Assembly: GCF_014212175.1 (NCBI RefSeq)
Contig: NZ_JACJVR010000012.1
Location: 1-64,000, forward strand
Reading direction: 5' to 3'
DNA: 64,000 nt
Source: Cohnella xylanilytica
Lineage (GTDB): Bacteria; Bacillota; Bacilli; Paenibacillales; Paenibacillaceae
Part shown: one piece after another, positions 43,699 through 53,294 of the stretch
Layout of the letters: every line of letters starts with the position of its first letter
How positions within the stretch are numbered: the stretch's first letter is position 1
Translations under genes and position numbers: made by a program
Notes under the pieces: generated by a model
Database searches by the model: none
What the model saw: only the letters and a program-made list of their open reading frames with translations
Told to the model about the DNA's origin: nothing

Positions 43699-45144
43699 GT
43701 GGGGTCTAACGGCAAATGGTTCAAAGCGGCATCGGCATCCGTACTGGCGGCGGCCGTCTTGGCGGGCTGCAGCTCCAACTCGAACGAAGGAGGCAGCGGC
43801 GGCGATTCGGCGTCGTCCTCGGATAAGCCGGCGTCGGCGTCGACGTCGACGGAAGCGTCCGCGTCTCCGTCGGGGGGCGTCGTCACCCTGAAGTACGTGG
43901 ACTGGGCGACCGACGAAGAGAGAAAGTCGCAGCAGAAGAGCTTCGACGCGTTCATGGAGAAGCACAAGAACATCAAGATCGATTACCAGAGCGTCGCCTA
44001 CGACGAATTCGGGGCGAAGCTGACGGCGATGGCGGCGTCCAAGACGCTGCCGGACATCAGCGCGATGCTGGAGCCGCAGGCGCTCAGGTGGGCGGAGTCG
44101 GGCATTCTGATGGACCTGAGCAAGTATTACGACGACGGGACGATCTCTCCGAAGATGGAGAGCAACAAGTTCGTCTCGCCCGACGGCAAGCTGCTCGGCT
44201 ACAGCGTCGCCAACGAGATCATCGTCCTTCATTACAACAAGCAGCTGTTCGACGACGCGGGCATCCCGTATCCGCCGGCCGAGACGGAGAAGGCGTGGAC
44301 GTGGGACCAGTTCCTCGAGGTCGCCCGCAAGCTCACGCTCGACAAGAACGGCAAGCATCCGAACGAGCCGGGCTTCGACAAGAACAACATCGTGCAGTAC
44401 GGCGTCGACATCAACCATTCGGCCGACTTCCTGTGGACGCCGTTCGCGATCAGCAACGGCGGCGGCGAAGTGAGCCAGGACGGCAAGGAGCTGCTCATTC
44501 ACAAGCCGGAGACGGCCGAAGCGGTGCAGAAGGTCGCGGACCTGGCGCTCAAGGAATTCGTCTCCCCGACGCCGGCGCAGGCGCAAGGGCTGCCGGGCGA
44601 CGTCGGGCAGAAGCTCGCTTCGAAGAAGGTCGCGATGGCGACGTCCGGCCAGTGGGAGCTCGTCAACATCGGGCCGCAGGTGGAGAAGGGCCTCCGGAAC
44701 GGCGTCGGCGTCCTGCCGATCTTCAAGAAGCCGGCGACGACGAATACGGGGCTGCCGCTCGTCATCTACAACACGACGAAGCACCCGGACGAAGCGATCG
44801 AGCTGTACAAGTGGCTGATGGATCCGAACCAGAACCAGGCGAACTTCGACAGCGGCGTCTGGATGCCGACCGAGCTGAGCTGGTACACGGACCCCGCGCT
44901 GATCGAGAAGTGGACGGCGTCGAAGGTTCATCCGCCCGAGTACAAGACGGCCGTCGTCGACTACGCGCTCAAGGCGACGTATCCGACGCCGTGGTTCTTC
45001 CTCCCGACGTACAGCCGGCTCGGCGAAGTGCTGAACCCGGCGATGGACCAGGTGTGGCTCGGGGAGAAGACGGCGGAGCAAGTGTTCCAGGAGATCTACC
45101 CGAAGATGAAGGAGATCTTCGACAGCGGCAAAGCGAACCCGTAA
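43699..45144 (+). CDS. Sugar ABC transporter substrate-binding lipoprotein (system 3)
   Basis: A 481-residue binding protein. Lipobox LAGC is followed by a Ser/Ala/Thr-rich linker (about residues 25-60). The core has LKYVDWATDEERKSQQKSFDAFMEKH, LPDISAMLEPQALRWAESG and GYSVANEIIVLHYNKQLFDDAGI. GTG 43699 is 7 nt after GGGAGG; ATG 43684 overlaps that site and was rejected. It heads the operon downstream of the GH51 gene and likely carries arabino-oligosaccharides, by inference. Confidence 0.9.
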   Translation: MGSNGKWFKAASASVLAAAVLAGCSSNSNEGGSGGDSASSSDKPASASTSTEASASPSGGVVTLKYVDWATDEERKSQQKSFDAFMEKHKNIKIDYQSVAYDEFGAKLTAMAASKTLPDISAMLEPQALRWAESGILMDLSKYYDDGTISPKMESNKFVSPDGKLLGYSVANEIIVLHYNKQLFDDAGIPYPPAETEKAWTWDQFLEVARKLTLDKNGKHPNEPGFDKNNIVQYGVDINHSADFLWTPFAISNGGGEVSQDGKELLIHKPETAEAVQKVADLALKEFVSPTPAQAQGLPGDVGQKLASKKVAMATSGQWELVNIGPQVEKGLRNGVGVLPIFKKPATTNTGLPLVIYNTTKHPDEAIELYKWLMDPNQNQANFDSGVWMPTELSWYTDPALIEKWTASKVHPPEYKTAVVDYALKATYPTPWFFLPTYSRLGEVLNPAMDQVWLGEKTAEQVFQEIYPKMKEIFDSGKANP

Positions 45145-45159
45145 GCGCGTAAGCGAAAG

Positions 45160-45197
45160 GCGCACGGAGGCCGGGTCATCCCGCGGCTTCCGTGCGC
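45160..45197 (+). other. Intercistronic stem-loop after binding-protein gene 3
   Basis: GCGCACGGA (45160-45168) pairs with TCCGTGCGC (45189-45197), with a further GCC/GGC and GGG/CCC in the loop. No T run follows. All three sugar binding-protein genes here have such a stem before the permeases. Confidence 0.7.
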
Positions 45198-45221
45198 TCC
45201 TACCCCGAGGAGGCACGTTGC

Positions 45222-46148
45222 ATGACCACTCTCAAGAAGCCCGCAAGCTACCGAAGCTATAACCGGCGCCGGATCTGGGCGGGCTACGGCTTCATCTCGC
45301 CCGCCATTCTGGGCATTCTTCTTTTCACGATGGCCCCGCTTCTCTACAGCCTCTACTTAAGCTTCACGAACTGGACCGTCCTCGCCCCGAAGAAGTGGAT
45401 CGGCCTCGCGAATTACCGGAAGATCTTCATGGAGGATTACTTCTTCGTCAAGTCGCTGAAGGCGACCGCTTATTATTCGATCGGCAGCGTCGTCGCCATC
45501 ATCGTCGTCTGCTTCTTCATCGCGCTGCTGCTCAACTCGGCGGGACGGGCGAAGGCGTTCTTCCGCGCCGCCTTCTACTTGCCGACGGTCGTGCCGGTGC
45601 TGGCCGGAGCCATCGTCTGGGTGTGGATGTTCAACGTCGACTTCGGGATCGTCAACTACGTCCTCGGCCTGTTCGGCATCGACAAGCAGCCGTGGGTCGG
45701 CGCGCCGGACTCCGTCATTCCCTCGCTTATCTTCATCGCCGTATGGGGAGCGGGCAACGTCATCGTCATCTTCATGGCCGGGATGCAGGACGTGCCGAAG
45801 CAGCTGCTCGAAGCGGTGGAGATCGACGGCGGGGGCTGGTGGAGGAAGCTGAGATCGGTCACGATTCCGCTGATGTCTCCCGTTATTTTCTACAATATCA
45901 TCCTGGCGTTCATCAACTCGCTGACGGCGTTCACCCAGACGTACGTGCTCGGACGCAACGGCGGGGGCCCGAACGATTCCGCGCTGTTCTACGCCTTCCT
46001 CATCTACCGGGAAGCGTTCAAGAACCAGAACATGGGCTACGCCTGCGCGCTCGCGATGGTGCTGTTCGTCATCGTCGGCGTCTTCACGTACCTTCTGTTC
46101 CGCCTGTCGGCTTCCTGGGTGCACTATGAAGGGGGGAGAAAAGGATGA
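45222..46148 (+). CDS. Sugar ABC permease, MalF-like (system 3)
   Basis: A 308-residue permease with six membrane helices (first IWAGYGFISPAILGILLFTM). The coupling loop is EAVEIDGGGWWRKLRSVTIPLMSPV. GAGGAGG lies 8 nt before ATG 45222. It overlaps the next gene by 4 nt. Confidence 0.93.
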   Translation: MTTLKKPASYRSYNRRRIWAGYGFISPAILGILLFTMAPLLYSLYLSFTNWTVLAPKKWIGLANYRKIFMEDYFFVKSLKATAYYSIGSVVAIIVVCFFIALLLNSAGRAKAFFRAAFYLPTVVPVLAGAIVWVWMFNVDFGIVNYVLGLFGIDKQPWVGAPDSVIPSLIFIAVWGAGNVIVIFMAGMQDVPKQLLEAVEIDGGGWWRKLRSVTIPLMSPVIFYNIILAFINSLTAFTQTYVLGRNGGGPNDSALFYAFLIYREAFKNQNMGYACALAMVLFVIVGVFTYLLFRLSASWVHYEGGRKG

Positions 46149-46975
46149 ATTACCGCGTGCGGGGACGGATCGCCGTCTACTCTCTCCTGGTTCTGTTCGC
46201 GTTCCTCTTTCTTTTCCCGATCTATTGGATTCTCCGCTCGTCCCTGCTCGACTTCGGCGAGATCATGAGCTACCCGCCCATCCTGTTCCCAAGCGCGCTG
46301 CGGGTCGAGAATTACGACGAAGTGCTGAACCGCGTCGACTTCCTCCAGTACATTCTCAATACGTTCATCATCATCGTCCCGGTTCTCGTCGGCGTAGGGC
46401 TCACGAGCAGCCTGGCCGCCTTCGGCTTCGCGCGGATCGAGTTCCCGCTCAAGGACTTCTGGTTCTCGCTCGTCATCATGACGATTCTGCTGCCGAGCAT
46501 CGTGACGCTGGTGCCGACGTACATGGGATGGACGGAGCTCCATCTGACGAACAGCTACTTGCCGCTCATCCTGCCCGCCTTCTTCGGGGGCGGCGCGTTC
46601 AACATCTTCCTGCTGCGCCAGTTCCTGCTCACCATCCCCCGCGACCTCGACGAATCGGCGGTCATGGACGGGGCCGGCTTCTTCACGATCTACTCCCGCG
46701 TCATCATGCCGCTCGTCCGCCCGGCGCTCGTCGCCGTCCTGCTGTTCACGTTCGTCGGGGTATGGAACGACTTCCTCGGCCAGCTCGTGTACTTGAACGA
46801 CCAGGACAAATACACGGTCGCGCTCGGGCTGTCCACGCTGCGCAGCAACCTGACGTCGCCGATGCACCTGATCATGGCCGGCACGATGATCATGGTCGTC
46901 CCCGCCGTCGTCGTCTTCCTGATCGGGCAGCGCTACTTCACCGAAGGGATCGCCACGACCGGAATCAAAGGATGA
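46145..46975 (+). CDS. Sugar ABC permease, MalG-like (system 3)
   Basis: A 276-residue permease. The EAA loop is ESAVMDGAGFFTIYSRVIMPLVRPA and the end is TEGIATTGIKG. Six membrane helices are predicted. It is coupled to the MalF-like gene by an overlapping ATGA. As in systems 1 and 2, no ATPase gene is present. Confidence 0.93.
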   Translation: MNYRVRGRIAVYSLLVLFAFLFLFPIYWILRSSLLDFGEIMSYPPILFPSALRVENYDEVLNRVDFLQYILNTFIIIVPVLVGVGLTSSLAAFGFARIEFPLKDFWFSLVIMTILLPSIVTLVPTYMGWTELHLTNSYLPLILPAFFGGGAFNIFLLRQFLLTIPRDLDESAVMDGAGFFTIYSRVIMPLVRPALVAVLLFTFVGVWNDFLGQLVYLNDQDKYTVALGLSTLRSNLTSPMHLIMAGTMIMVVPAVVVFLIGQRYFTEGIATTGIKG

Positions 46976-47069
46976 GGGGGACGCGGGGAAGGAGGTGAGG
47001 CCGGCGGCCGAAGGCGAATCGGCCCTTCGCTTACGCTTGTGCCTATCCAATCGGTCAAAGGAGGCAGTC

Positions 47070-50000
47070 ATGGAACCATCCGTTAACATGCAATCGTCCG
47101 CGGCCAACGCCGCGGGCCGAAGCAAAGGCATGGAGGTCCTGTTCTCGTTCGTCCTGTCGCTTGGAATCGCCCTCGCGCTCGGGTGGGCGCTGCCGGGAAC
47201 GGCAGCCGCCGAGCCGCTGACGCTGTCCAATTCCTCGTTCCGGATCGAGACGGGGGATCACGGGGAGATCGCCTCGTTCAAGCTGACGGGCGATACGTTC
47301 CCCACGGAATACGTCATGAACCCTTCCAATACGAAGAAGCAGAACACGCCGGACCATCAATGGCTCGGCGAGCTTATGTTTACTTATCGGATCGACGGCG
47401 GCGCATGGACGAAGGCTTGGAGCAACAAGTCGGCGGACGGCCGGAAGATCGCGAAGAACGGAAGCGAGATTACGGTGACCTATGAAAACGCTTCCGACCC
47501 CGAAGGCATCCGCAACTTCAAGGTAGTCGAGACGTACGCGCTCGTGGACGACTACGTCAAATGGAGCGTCGCCGTCTTCAACACGAGCGGCAAGACGCTG
47601 GAGATCGGCGACTTCGGCCTGCCGATGCCGTTCAACGAATATTGGACCGGGGGCGACGAGATCTACGAGACCCGGGTGCTGAACCATTCGTTCGTCGGCT
47701 TGAACGGCTCCTACATGACGATCGGCCGGGCGAGCGGCGTCGGACCGTCGCTGCTGCTCGTGCCCGACGCGTCGACGGGGGCGGGCTGGGAGTACCAGGA
47801 CCGCTGGAAGCGGCAGGAGCATCCCGGCAGCACGTGGTCGGACGACGAATCGATCAACGGCGGCTGGCCGGAAGGGCTGAACGTCTATTACATCCATTCG
47901 GCCGTCATCAAGAGCACGAACAAAGGCTATCTGCCGAACACGAGCCTCGTCCTCGGGCCGGGGGAATCGAAGGCGTACGCCTTCAAGTTTTTCAAGGTGG
48001 CGGACGAGAACGAGAACAAGGAGAAGCTGTACGAGGAAGGGCTGATCGACGTCTCGGTCGTCCCCGGCATGATCTTCGCGACCGACATGAAGGCGAAGTT
48101 CGACCTTCATACGTTCAAGGAGATTCGCTCGGTGACGGCGCAATATCCCTCGGATACGACGATAACTTACTTGGGCGAGCGCGGCGAGGATCACCACGTG
48201 TACGAGCTGCAGCTGCGCAAGCTCGGGCAGAACGACATTACGGTCGAATACGGGAACGGCGAGAAGACGGTTCTGCAGTTCTACGCCATCGAGCCGATCG
48301 CGGACGCGCTGCAGCGGCACTCGACGTTCATGGTGGAGAAGACGCAGTGGGACGCGCCCGGGACGATCCGGGACAAGGCGTTCGACGACTGGATGATGCA
48401 GACGAAGGCGAAGCGGGGCAGCTTCGGCGGCTATTGGGGCTGGGGCGACGACTGGGGGCTGACGCACGGCCAATTCCTCGCGGAGAAAAACGCGCTGTCC
48501 CCCGTCGCCTCCGAGGTCGAGGCTCTGGACGCCTATCTGGACGTAACGGTGTGGACGAACCTGATGGCCGGCCACCACGACGATTACCTCGTCCGGGACT
48601 TCCTGAACTCGGAGGTGCTGTATCGCGGCTACGCTTATCCGCACATTTACAACACGTATTTCAGCATGTACAAGATCGCGAAGCTGTACCCCGATCTCGT
48701 CGACTACAAGGAGTCGACCGACACGTACCTGCTGCGGGCTTATAACATATTCAAAGCGCTGTACGAAGGGCCGGTCTCCTACAACTGGGAGACGGGGCTT
48801 ATGGGCGAATCGACGACTCCCGAGCTGATCCAGGCGCTGAAGGACGAGGGCTACGCGGCGGAGGCGAACGACATCGTTCGGAAGATGGCCCGGAAGTACG
48901 ACAACTTCAAGAACACGAAGTACCCGTACGGCTCGGAATACAGCTACGACAACACGGGCGAGGAAGCGGTGTACACCCTCGCGAAGATGAACGGCAACAC
49001 GGGCATGATGGGGAAAATCAACGCCAAGACGAGAGCGGCGCGCGGCCATATGCCGGTCTGGTATTACTACGCCGATCCGGTGACGATCACCGGCGAGAAC
49101 TGGTGGAACTTCCAGTACACCGTCTCGCTCGCCGGCTACGCGATGGACGACTGGGTGCGCAACCATTCGGCGTCGCCGGAGGTGGAGCAGCGGATGTCCT
49201 ACGCGGCGAAGATCGCCAACGTCGGGGCGATCAACTCCGGCCAGATCGACGGCGATCCCGCCAACATCGGCGCGGCTTCCTGGACGTACCAGGCGGAGAA
49301 GGGCAACTACGGCGCGCTGGGTCTCGACGGAGGGCCGCTGTTCAACGGCTGGCGCGGCATGACCGGCGAAGCGGACCTCGGCTTGTTCGGCGCGATCCGC
49401 ATTCTTAGCGCCGACGTGGCCGTCGACCCGGTGTTCGGCCTGACCGGCTACGGGGCGGAGGTGACGGAGTCGGGCTCGAATTACGCGATCGTGCCGAAGG
49501 ATGGCGTGTTTAAGCGGCTCAACCTGATCACCGAGAAGCTGGGCATCCGGCTCGAACGCGATCAGTACGAGCGCGCGACGGTGGCGAAGGCCAAGAACTA
49601 CGTCAAGCTGGACATGAAGAGCGCCACGCCGGGCGAGGCGCATTCGACGCGAATCTTTTTCCAAGGATTGAAGAAGGCGACGTACGAAGTGTTCGTGAAC
49701 GGGAAGAGCGCGGGCAAGTGGAATGCCTACGGGAACGAAGCGGCTCTCGTCGTCGCCGCGGGAACGGAAGCTTCGTATACGGTCGAGCTGCGGGAGAGCA
49801 CGCCCGATCCGAACGCGGCGCCGTCCGTCGACGCCGGGGCCGACGTCTCGGTGACGCTTCCGGACGCAGCGACGCTGGAAGGGACGGCGGCCGACGACGG
49901 GCTGCCCGCCGGTACTCTCGCGACCGAGTGGAGCCTCGTCAGCGGACCGGGGACGGCAAAGCTCGAAGACGCCGGCGCGCTGCGCACGGCGGTCGAATTG

Positions 50001-52418
50001 TCGGCCGCGGGCACGTACGTGTTCAAGCTGAAGGCGACGGATTCGGAGCTGTCCGCGGAGGACACGGTGACCGTCGTCGCGGCTCCCGAGCCTCCCCTGC
50101 CGGAGGTGATCGCCCGCTATTCGTTCGACGAGACGGGCGGCGTGAAGGCGGCGGACTCTTCCGGCAACGGCCGGGACGGGGAGCTGAAGGGCGGAACTGC
50201 CTGGACGGCGGGCAAGAAGAACGGCGCGGCGGCGCTGGATGGCAAGGACGGCTACGTGAAGCTGCCGGCCGGACTCGTCAGCCGACTCGGCGACTTCACG
50301 GTCGCGGCCTGGGTGAAGGCCAACAGCCTTAGCAATTACATGCGCGTATTCGACTTCGGAAGCGGCACGAGCACGTACATGTTCCTGACGCCTCAAGTCG
50401 GCGGCAGCATGCGGTTCGTCCTCTCGACGAACGGCAACGCCGCGGGAGAGGAGCTGCAGCCCTCGAGCATGACGGTGTCCTACTGGATCAAGCGCACCGA
50501 GAGCATGAACGACCGCGAGAACGTGCTGCTCTGGTTCAAGCCGGAGGCGGACTACGCGAACAAGGGCCTGTTCATCACGTACAACGGGGACTCGAGCATC
50601 GTCATGGTCGACGGCACGGGAGCGTTCTTCGTCAAGCAGAAGCCGGACGACTTCCTGCCGGAGGGCGAATGGACGCACGTCGTCGCCACCTTCGATTCGG
50701 CGACGAACGCGGCGGCGATCTACAAGAACGGCGTCGCGCAGACGATCGATTTCGACGGTACGCCGGATTCGATCACGGCGACGGCCGACGTCAAGAAGAT
50801 CGGCGTGTCGGGCTACGGGGACGGGGCGCAGCTGCGCGCGTCGCTCGACGACTTCCGGATTTATTCGGGAGCGATGACGGCGGAGCAGGTCCGGGCTCTG
50901 TACGAGGAGACGGAAGGCAAGCCGATCGTCTCGCTGAAGAGCGTGAGCGTCCGGACGCGGACGGGCAAGGCGCCGGTGCTGCCGGCGACCGTCGAAGCGA
51001 CCTATAGCGACGGAACGAAAGGGCAGGTCGCCGTCGCTTGGGAGTTGATCGCCAAGGAAGCGTACGCCAAGGCGGGCACGTTCACGGCGAAGGGAGCGGT
51101 CGAGGGCACGGAGCTGCGGGCGGAGGCTGTCGTGACCGTGACCCGTCCGGCCCCGAGCCCGGACGCTCCGAGCGCTCCGGACGCCGCGGAGAAGCCGGCC
51201 GATCCGAAGACGCTGGAGGCGGATTCGGCGGCATGGAAGTCCGGAGCGGACGGGAGCGTCGCGATCGCGCTGACGGGAGAGCAGACCGGCGTCTCGCTTC
51301 CGGTCGAGTTCGCCTCGCGGCCGGACGTTCGCAGCCTGACGGTCTCGAACGGGCAATGGACGCTTCGGATGCCCGTATCCGCGCTGAAGGCCGCGGCGGG
51401 ATCGACTTCGGGCACGCAGACGGGTTCGACGGACGGTTCCGCGGCTGGAGCGACGGCCGGAACGACGACCGGAACGACGACCGGATCGGCGGCGTCCGGA
51501 GAAGCACGCATCGTCGTCCGGATCGAACCGGCGAACGGGCCGGAGAGTTCCGGGCAAGAAGGGGACGCCAGCTGGGCGCTGGCTGGGTCGGCGTACGATT
51601 GGAAGCTGGCGCTGCGGGGCGCGGACGGCAAGGAGACGGTTCTGTCCGCGTTGGCGGAACCGGCGGAGCTCGCTCTGCCCTATGATCCGGCGCGAGGCGG
51701 CGACGGGATGACGCTGGGCGTCTACCGATGGAACGAAGGCGCCGGGAAGTGGGAGTACGCGGGAGGAACCGTCGATCGCGAACGGCATCTCGCGAAGATC
51801 GGCCTGAGCCGGACCGGCCGCTACGCGGTTCTCTCCTACGAGAAGGCGTTCGGCGACGTGCCCGCGGGACATTGGGCCGCCGATTCGATCCGCGCGCTCG
51901 TCGCGAGACACGTCGCGAACGGCACGGAAGCCGGCCGGTTCGATCCGGCCGGCGGCACGACGCGCGCCGAGTTCGCGGCTCTGCTGGCGCGCGCGCTCGG
52001 GCTTACGGCGGCGGAAGGCAAGCCGCTGCCGTTCGGCGACGTGGCGGCGGACGCCTGGTACGCCAAGGAAGTGGCCGCCGCCTGCGAGGCGGGGTGGATT
52101 CAAGGCGCGACGGCCGGCCGCTTCGATCCGAGCGCGCCCGTCACCCGCGAGCAGATGGCGGTGCTGATCGTGAAGGCGTACGAGTCCAAGCAGGGAGCCG
52201 CCGGAGTCGGCGGAGCGCCTGCGAGCGGCGAAGCGACGGGTTCGGCGGACCTCGCGTCGGTCTCCCCGTGGGCCAAGGACGCGGTCGCCCGGGCGCTCGC
52301 GCTGGGCTTGATGCAAGGCAAGGGAGAAGGCCGCTTCGATCCGGCCGCGGGCGCCACCCGGGCCGAGACGGCGCAGGTCGTCTACCGCCTGCTTCAGCTG
52401 TTGGAACGACCGGAATGA
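47070..52418 (+). CDS. Giant SLH-anchored surface protein, DUF5695-like with LamG
   Basis: A 1782-residue exported protein. The signal peptide ends near GTAAA (about residue 46). Residues 48-900 form a large catalytic-looking region with beta-sandwich and alpha-toroid parts (YWGWGDDWGLTHGQF, WWNFQYTVSLAGYAMDDW); I associate it with DUF5695, of unknown activity. A PKD-like domain follows (about 915-1010), then LamG-type sequence (1012-1277), a bacterial Ig-like domain (1288-1360), a Gly/Thr-rich linker, and three SLH repeats (about 1594-1782: FGDVPAGHWAADSI, FGDVAADAWYAKEV, VSPWAKDAV) for cell-wall binding. It probably processes polysaccharide at the surface for ABC system 3. AAAGGAGG precedes ATG 47070. 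Confidence 0.85.
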   Translation: MEPSVNMQSSAANAAGRSKGMEVLFSFVLSLGIALALGWALPGTAAAEPLTLSNSSFRIETGDHGEIASFKLTGDTFPTEYVMNPSNTKKQNTPDHQWLGELMFTYRIDGGAWTKAWSNKSADGRKIAKNGSEITVTYENASDPEGIRNFKVVETYALVDDYVKWSVAVFNTSGKTLEIGDFGLPMPFNEYWTGGDEIYETRVLNHSFVGLNGSYMTIGRASGVGPSLLLVPDASTGAGWEYQDRWKRQEHPGSTWSDDESINGGWPEGLNVYYIHSAVIKSTNKGYLPNTSLVLGPGESKAYAFKFFKVADENENKEKLYEEGLIDVSVVPGMIFATDMKAKFDLHTFKEIRSVTAQYPSDTTITYLGERGEDHHVYELQLRKLGQNDITVEYGNGEKTVLQFYAIEPIADALQRHSTFMVEKTQWDAPGTIRDKAFDDWMMQTKAKRGSFGGYWGWGDDWGLTHGQFLAEKNALSPVASEVEALDAYLDVTVWTNLMAGHHDDYLVRDFLNSEVLYRGYAYPHIYNTYFSMYKIAKLYPDLVDYKESTDTYLLRAYNIFKALYEGPVSYNWETGLMGESTTPELIQALKDEGYAAEANDIVRKMARKYDNFKNTKYPYGSEYSYDNTGEEAVYTLAKMNGNTGMMGKINAKTRAARGHMPVWYYYADPVTITGENWWNFQYTVSLAGYAMDDWVRNHSASPEVEQRMSYAAKIANVGAINSGQIDGDPANIGAASWTYQAEKGNYGALGLDGGPLFNGWRGMTGEADLGLFGAIRILSADVAVDPVFGLTGYGAEVTESGSNYAIVPKDGVFKRLNLITEKLGIRLERDQYERATVAKAKNYVKLDMKSATPGEAHSTRIFFQGLKKATYEVFVNGKSAGKWNAYGNEAALVVAAGTEASYTVELRESTPDPNAAPSVDAGADVSVTLPDAATLEGTAADDGLPAGTLATEWSLVSGPGTAKLEDAGALRTAVELSAAGTYVFKLKATDSELSAEDTVTVVAAPEPPLPEVIARYSFDETGGVKAADSSGNGRDGELKGGTAWTAGKKNGAAALDGKDGYVKLPAGLVSRLGDFTVAAWVKANSLSNYMRVFDFGSGTSTYMFLTPQVGGSMRFVLSTNGNAAGEELQPSSMTVSYWIKRTESMNDRENVLLWFKPEADYANKGLFITYNGDSSIVMVDGTGAFFVKQKPDDFLPEGEWTHVVATFDSATNAAAIYKNGVAQTIDFDGTPDSITATADVKKIGVSGYGDGAQLRASLDDFRIYSGAMTAEQVRALYEETEGKPIVSLKSVSVRTRTGKAPVLPATVEATYSDGTKGQVAVAWELIAKEAYAKAGTFTAKGAVEGTELRAEAVVTVTRPAPSPDAPSAPDAAEKPADPKTLEADSAAWKSGADGSVAIALTGEQTGVSLPVEFASRPDVRSLTVSNGQWTLRMPVSALKAAAGSTSGTQTGSTDGSAAGATAGTTTGTTTGSAASGEARIVVRIEPANGPESSGQEGDASWALAGSAYDWKLALRGADGKETVLSALAEPAELALPYDPARGGDGMTLGVYRWNEGAGKWEYAGGTVDRERHLAKIGLSRTGRYAVLSYEKAFGDVPAGHWAADSIRALVARHVANGTEAGRFDPAGGTTRAEFAALLARALGLTAAEGKPLPFGDVAADAWYAKEVAAACEAGWIQGATAGRFDPSAPVTREQMAVLIVKAYESKQGAAGVGGAPASGEATGSADLASVSPWAKDAVARALALGLMQGKGEGRFDPAAGATRAETAQVVYRLLQLLERPE

Positions 52419-52453
52419 CGAGTCGTCAGTAACGACTTGGTTACACGAACAGC

Positions 52454-52497
52454 AGCCGCCCCTCAGACCGCTTGAAGCGGTTTGCGGGGCGGCTTTT
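52454..52497 (+). terminator. Terminator of the SLH protein gene
   Basis: AGCCGCCCC and GGGGCGGCT pair outside an inner ACCGCTTGAAGCGGT hairpin, followed by TTTTT. It lies about 35 nt after the stop. Confidence 0.92.
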
Positions 52498-52533
52498 TGA
52501 CGATTCGACCGCCGCGAGAAGAGACCGACGTGC

Positions 52534-53070
52534 AACGGAAGAATCGTCCGTTAGAGCGAGGCAAGCGCGGGGATTGGGAGCTGTAACGGAAGAATCGTCC
52601 GTTAGAGCGAGGCAAGCGCGGGGATTGGGAGCTGTAACGGAAGAATCGTCCGTTAGAGCGAGGCAAGCGTGGGGACTGGGAGCTGTAACGGAAGAATCGT
52701 CCGTTAGAGTGAGGCAAGCGCGAAGATTGGGAGCTGTAACGGAAGAATCGTCCGTTAGAGCGAGGCAAGCGTGGGGACTGGGCGCTGTAACGGAAGAATC
52801 GTCCGTTAGAGTGAGGCAAGCGCGAAGATTGGGAGCTGTAACGGAAGAATCGTCCGTTAGAGTGAGGCAAGCGCGAAGATTGGGAGCTGTAACGGAAGAA
52901 TCGTCCGTTAGAGCGAGGCAAGCGCGGGGATTGGGAGTTGTAACGGAAGAATCGTCCGTTAAAGCGAGGCAAGCGCGGGGATTGGGAGCTGTAACGGAAG
53001 AATCGTCAGTTAGACCGAAGCAAACGCGAAGATTGGGAGCTGTAACGGAAGAATCGTCAGTTAAAATACC
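52534..53070. repeat. Eleven-copy 51-bp tandem repeat
   Basis: AACGGAAGAATCG starts every 51 bp at 52534, 52585, 52636 and so on to 53044 (ten full units and one partial). Each unit has a dyad, TAACGGA and TCCGTTA separated by 7 nt, then a GAGCGAGGCAAGCGCGG block and GATTGGGAGCTG. Units fall into sequence types that partly alternate (units 3-4 and 5-6 repeat as a 102-bp pair). The last two units have TCAGTTA, which breaks the dyad. Because 51 is a multiple of 3, both strands stay open for long stretches, but no start signal or coding bias supports a protein. The rest of 52419-53294 holds only the terminator. Confidence 0.95.
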
Positions 53071-53294
53071 GTCGAAGCCGCCCCCTCCCCTTCTTGCGAT
53101 TAGATACGAACCGGAGCAAACGGGCGCCGCCTCCCCGATAAACCGCTTCCATATTTACGCAGTCTATCGCCGCCATAAACGGGGTCTATGGCGGATCTTG
53201 ACATGGGCGCGAAAGCTTGTGCCGGGAACATTTTTTAAGTATTCTAAAGCTACGGTCATCGACAGAAATGGCTAAACGAAGGGAGATTGTTCAA

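Noticed and set aside
47055..52535. A very long open frame on the minus strand (over 1800 residues) opposite the SLH protein
   Set aside because: It is the antisense shadow of a GC-rich gene. It has Arg/Val/Asp-rich sequence without domains and no ribosome site.
53198..53226. TTGACA upstream of pgi as a promoter
   Set aside because: The -10 position 17 nt downstream reads GCCGGG, so no promoter is supported there.
52472..53275. Long open frames on both strands through the 51-bp array
   Set aside because: The period is a multiple of three, so any frame stays open. No plausible start or coding bias is seen.
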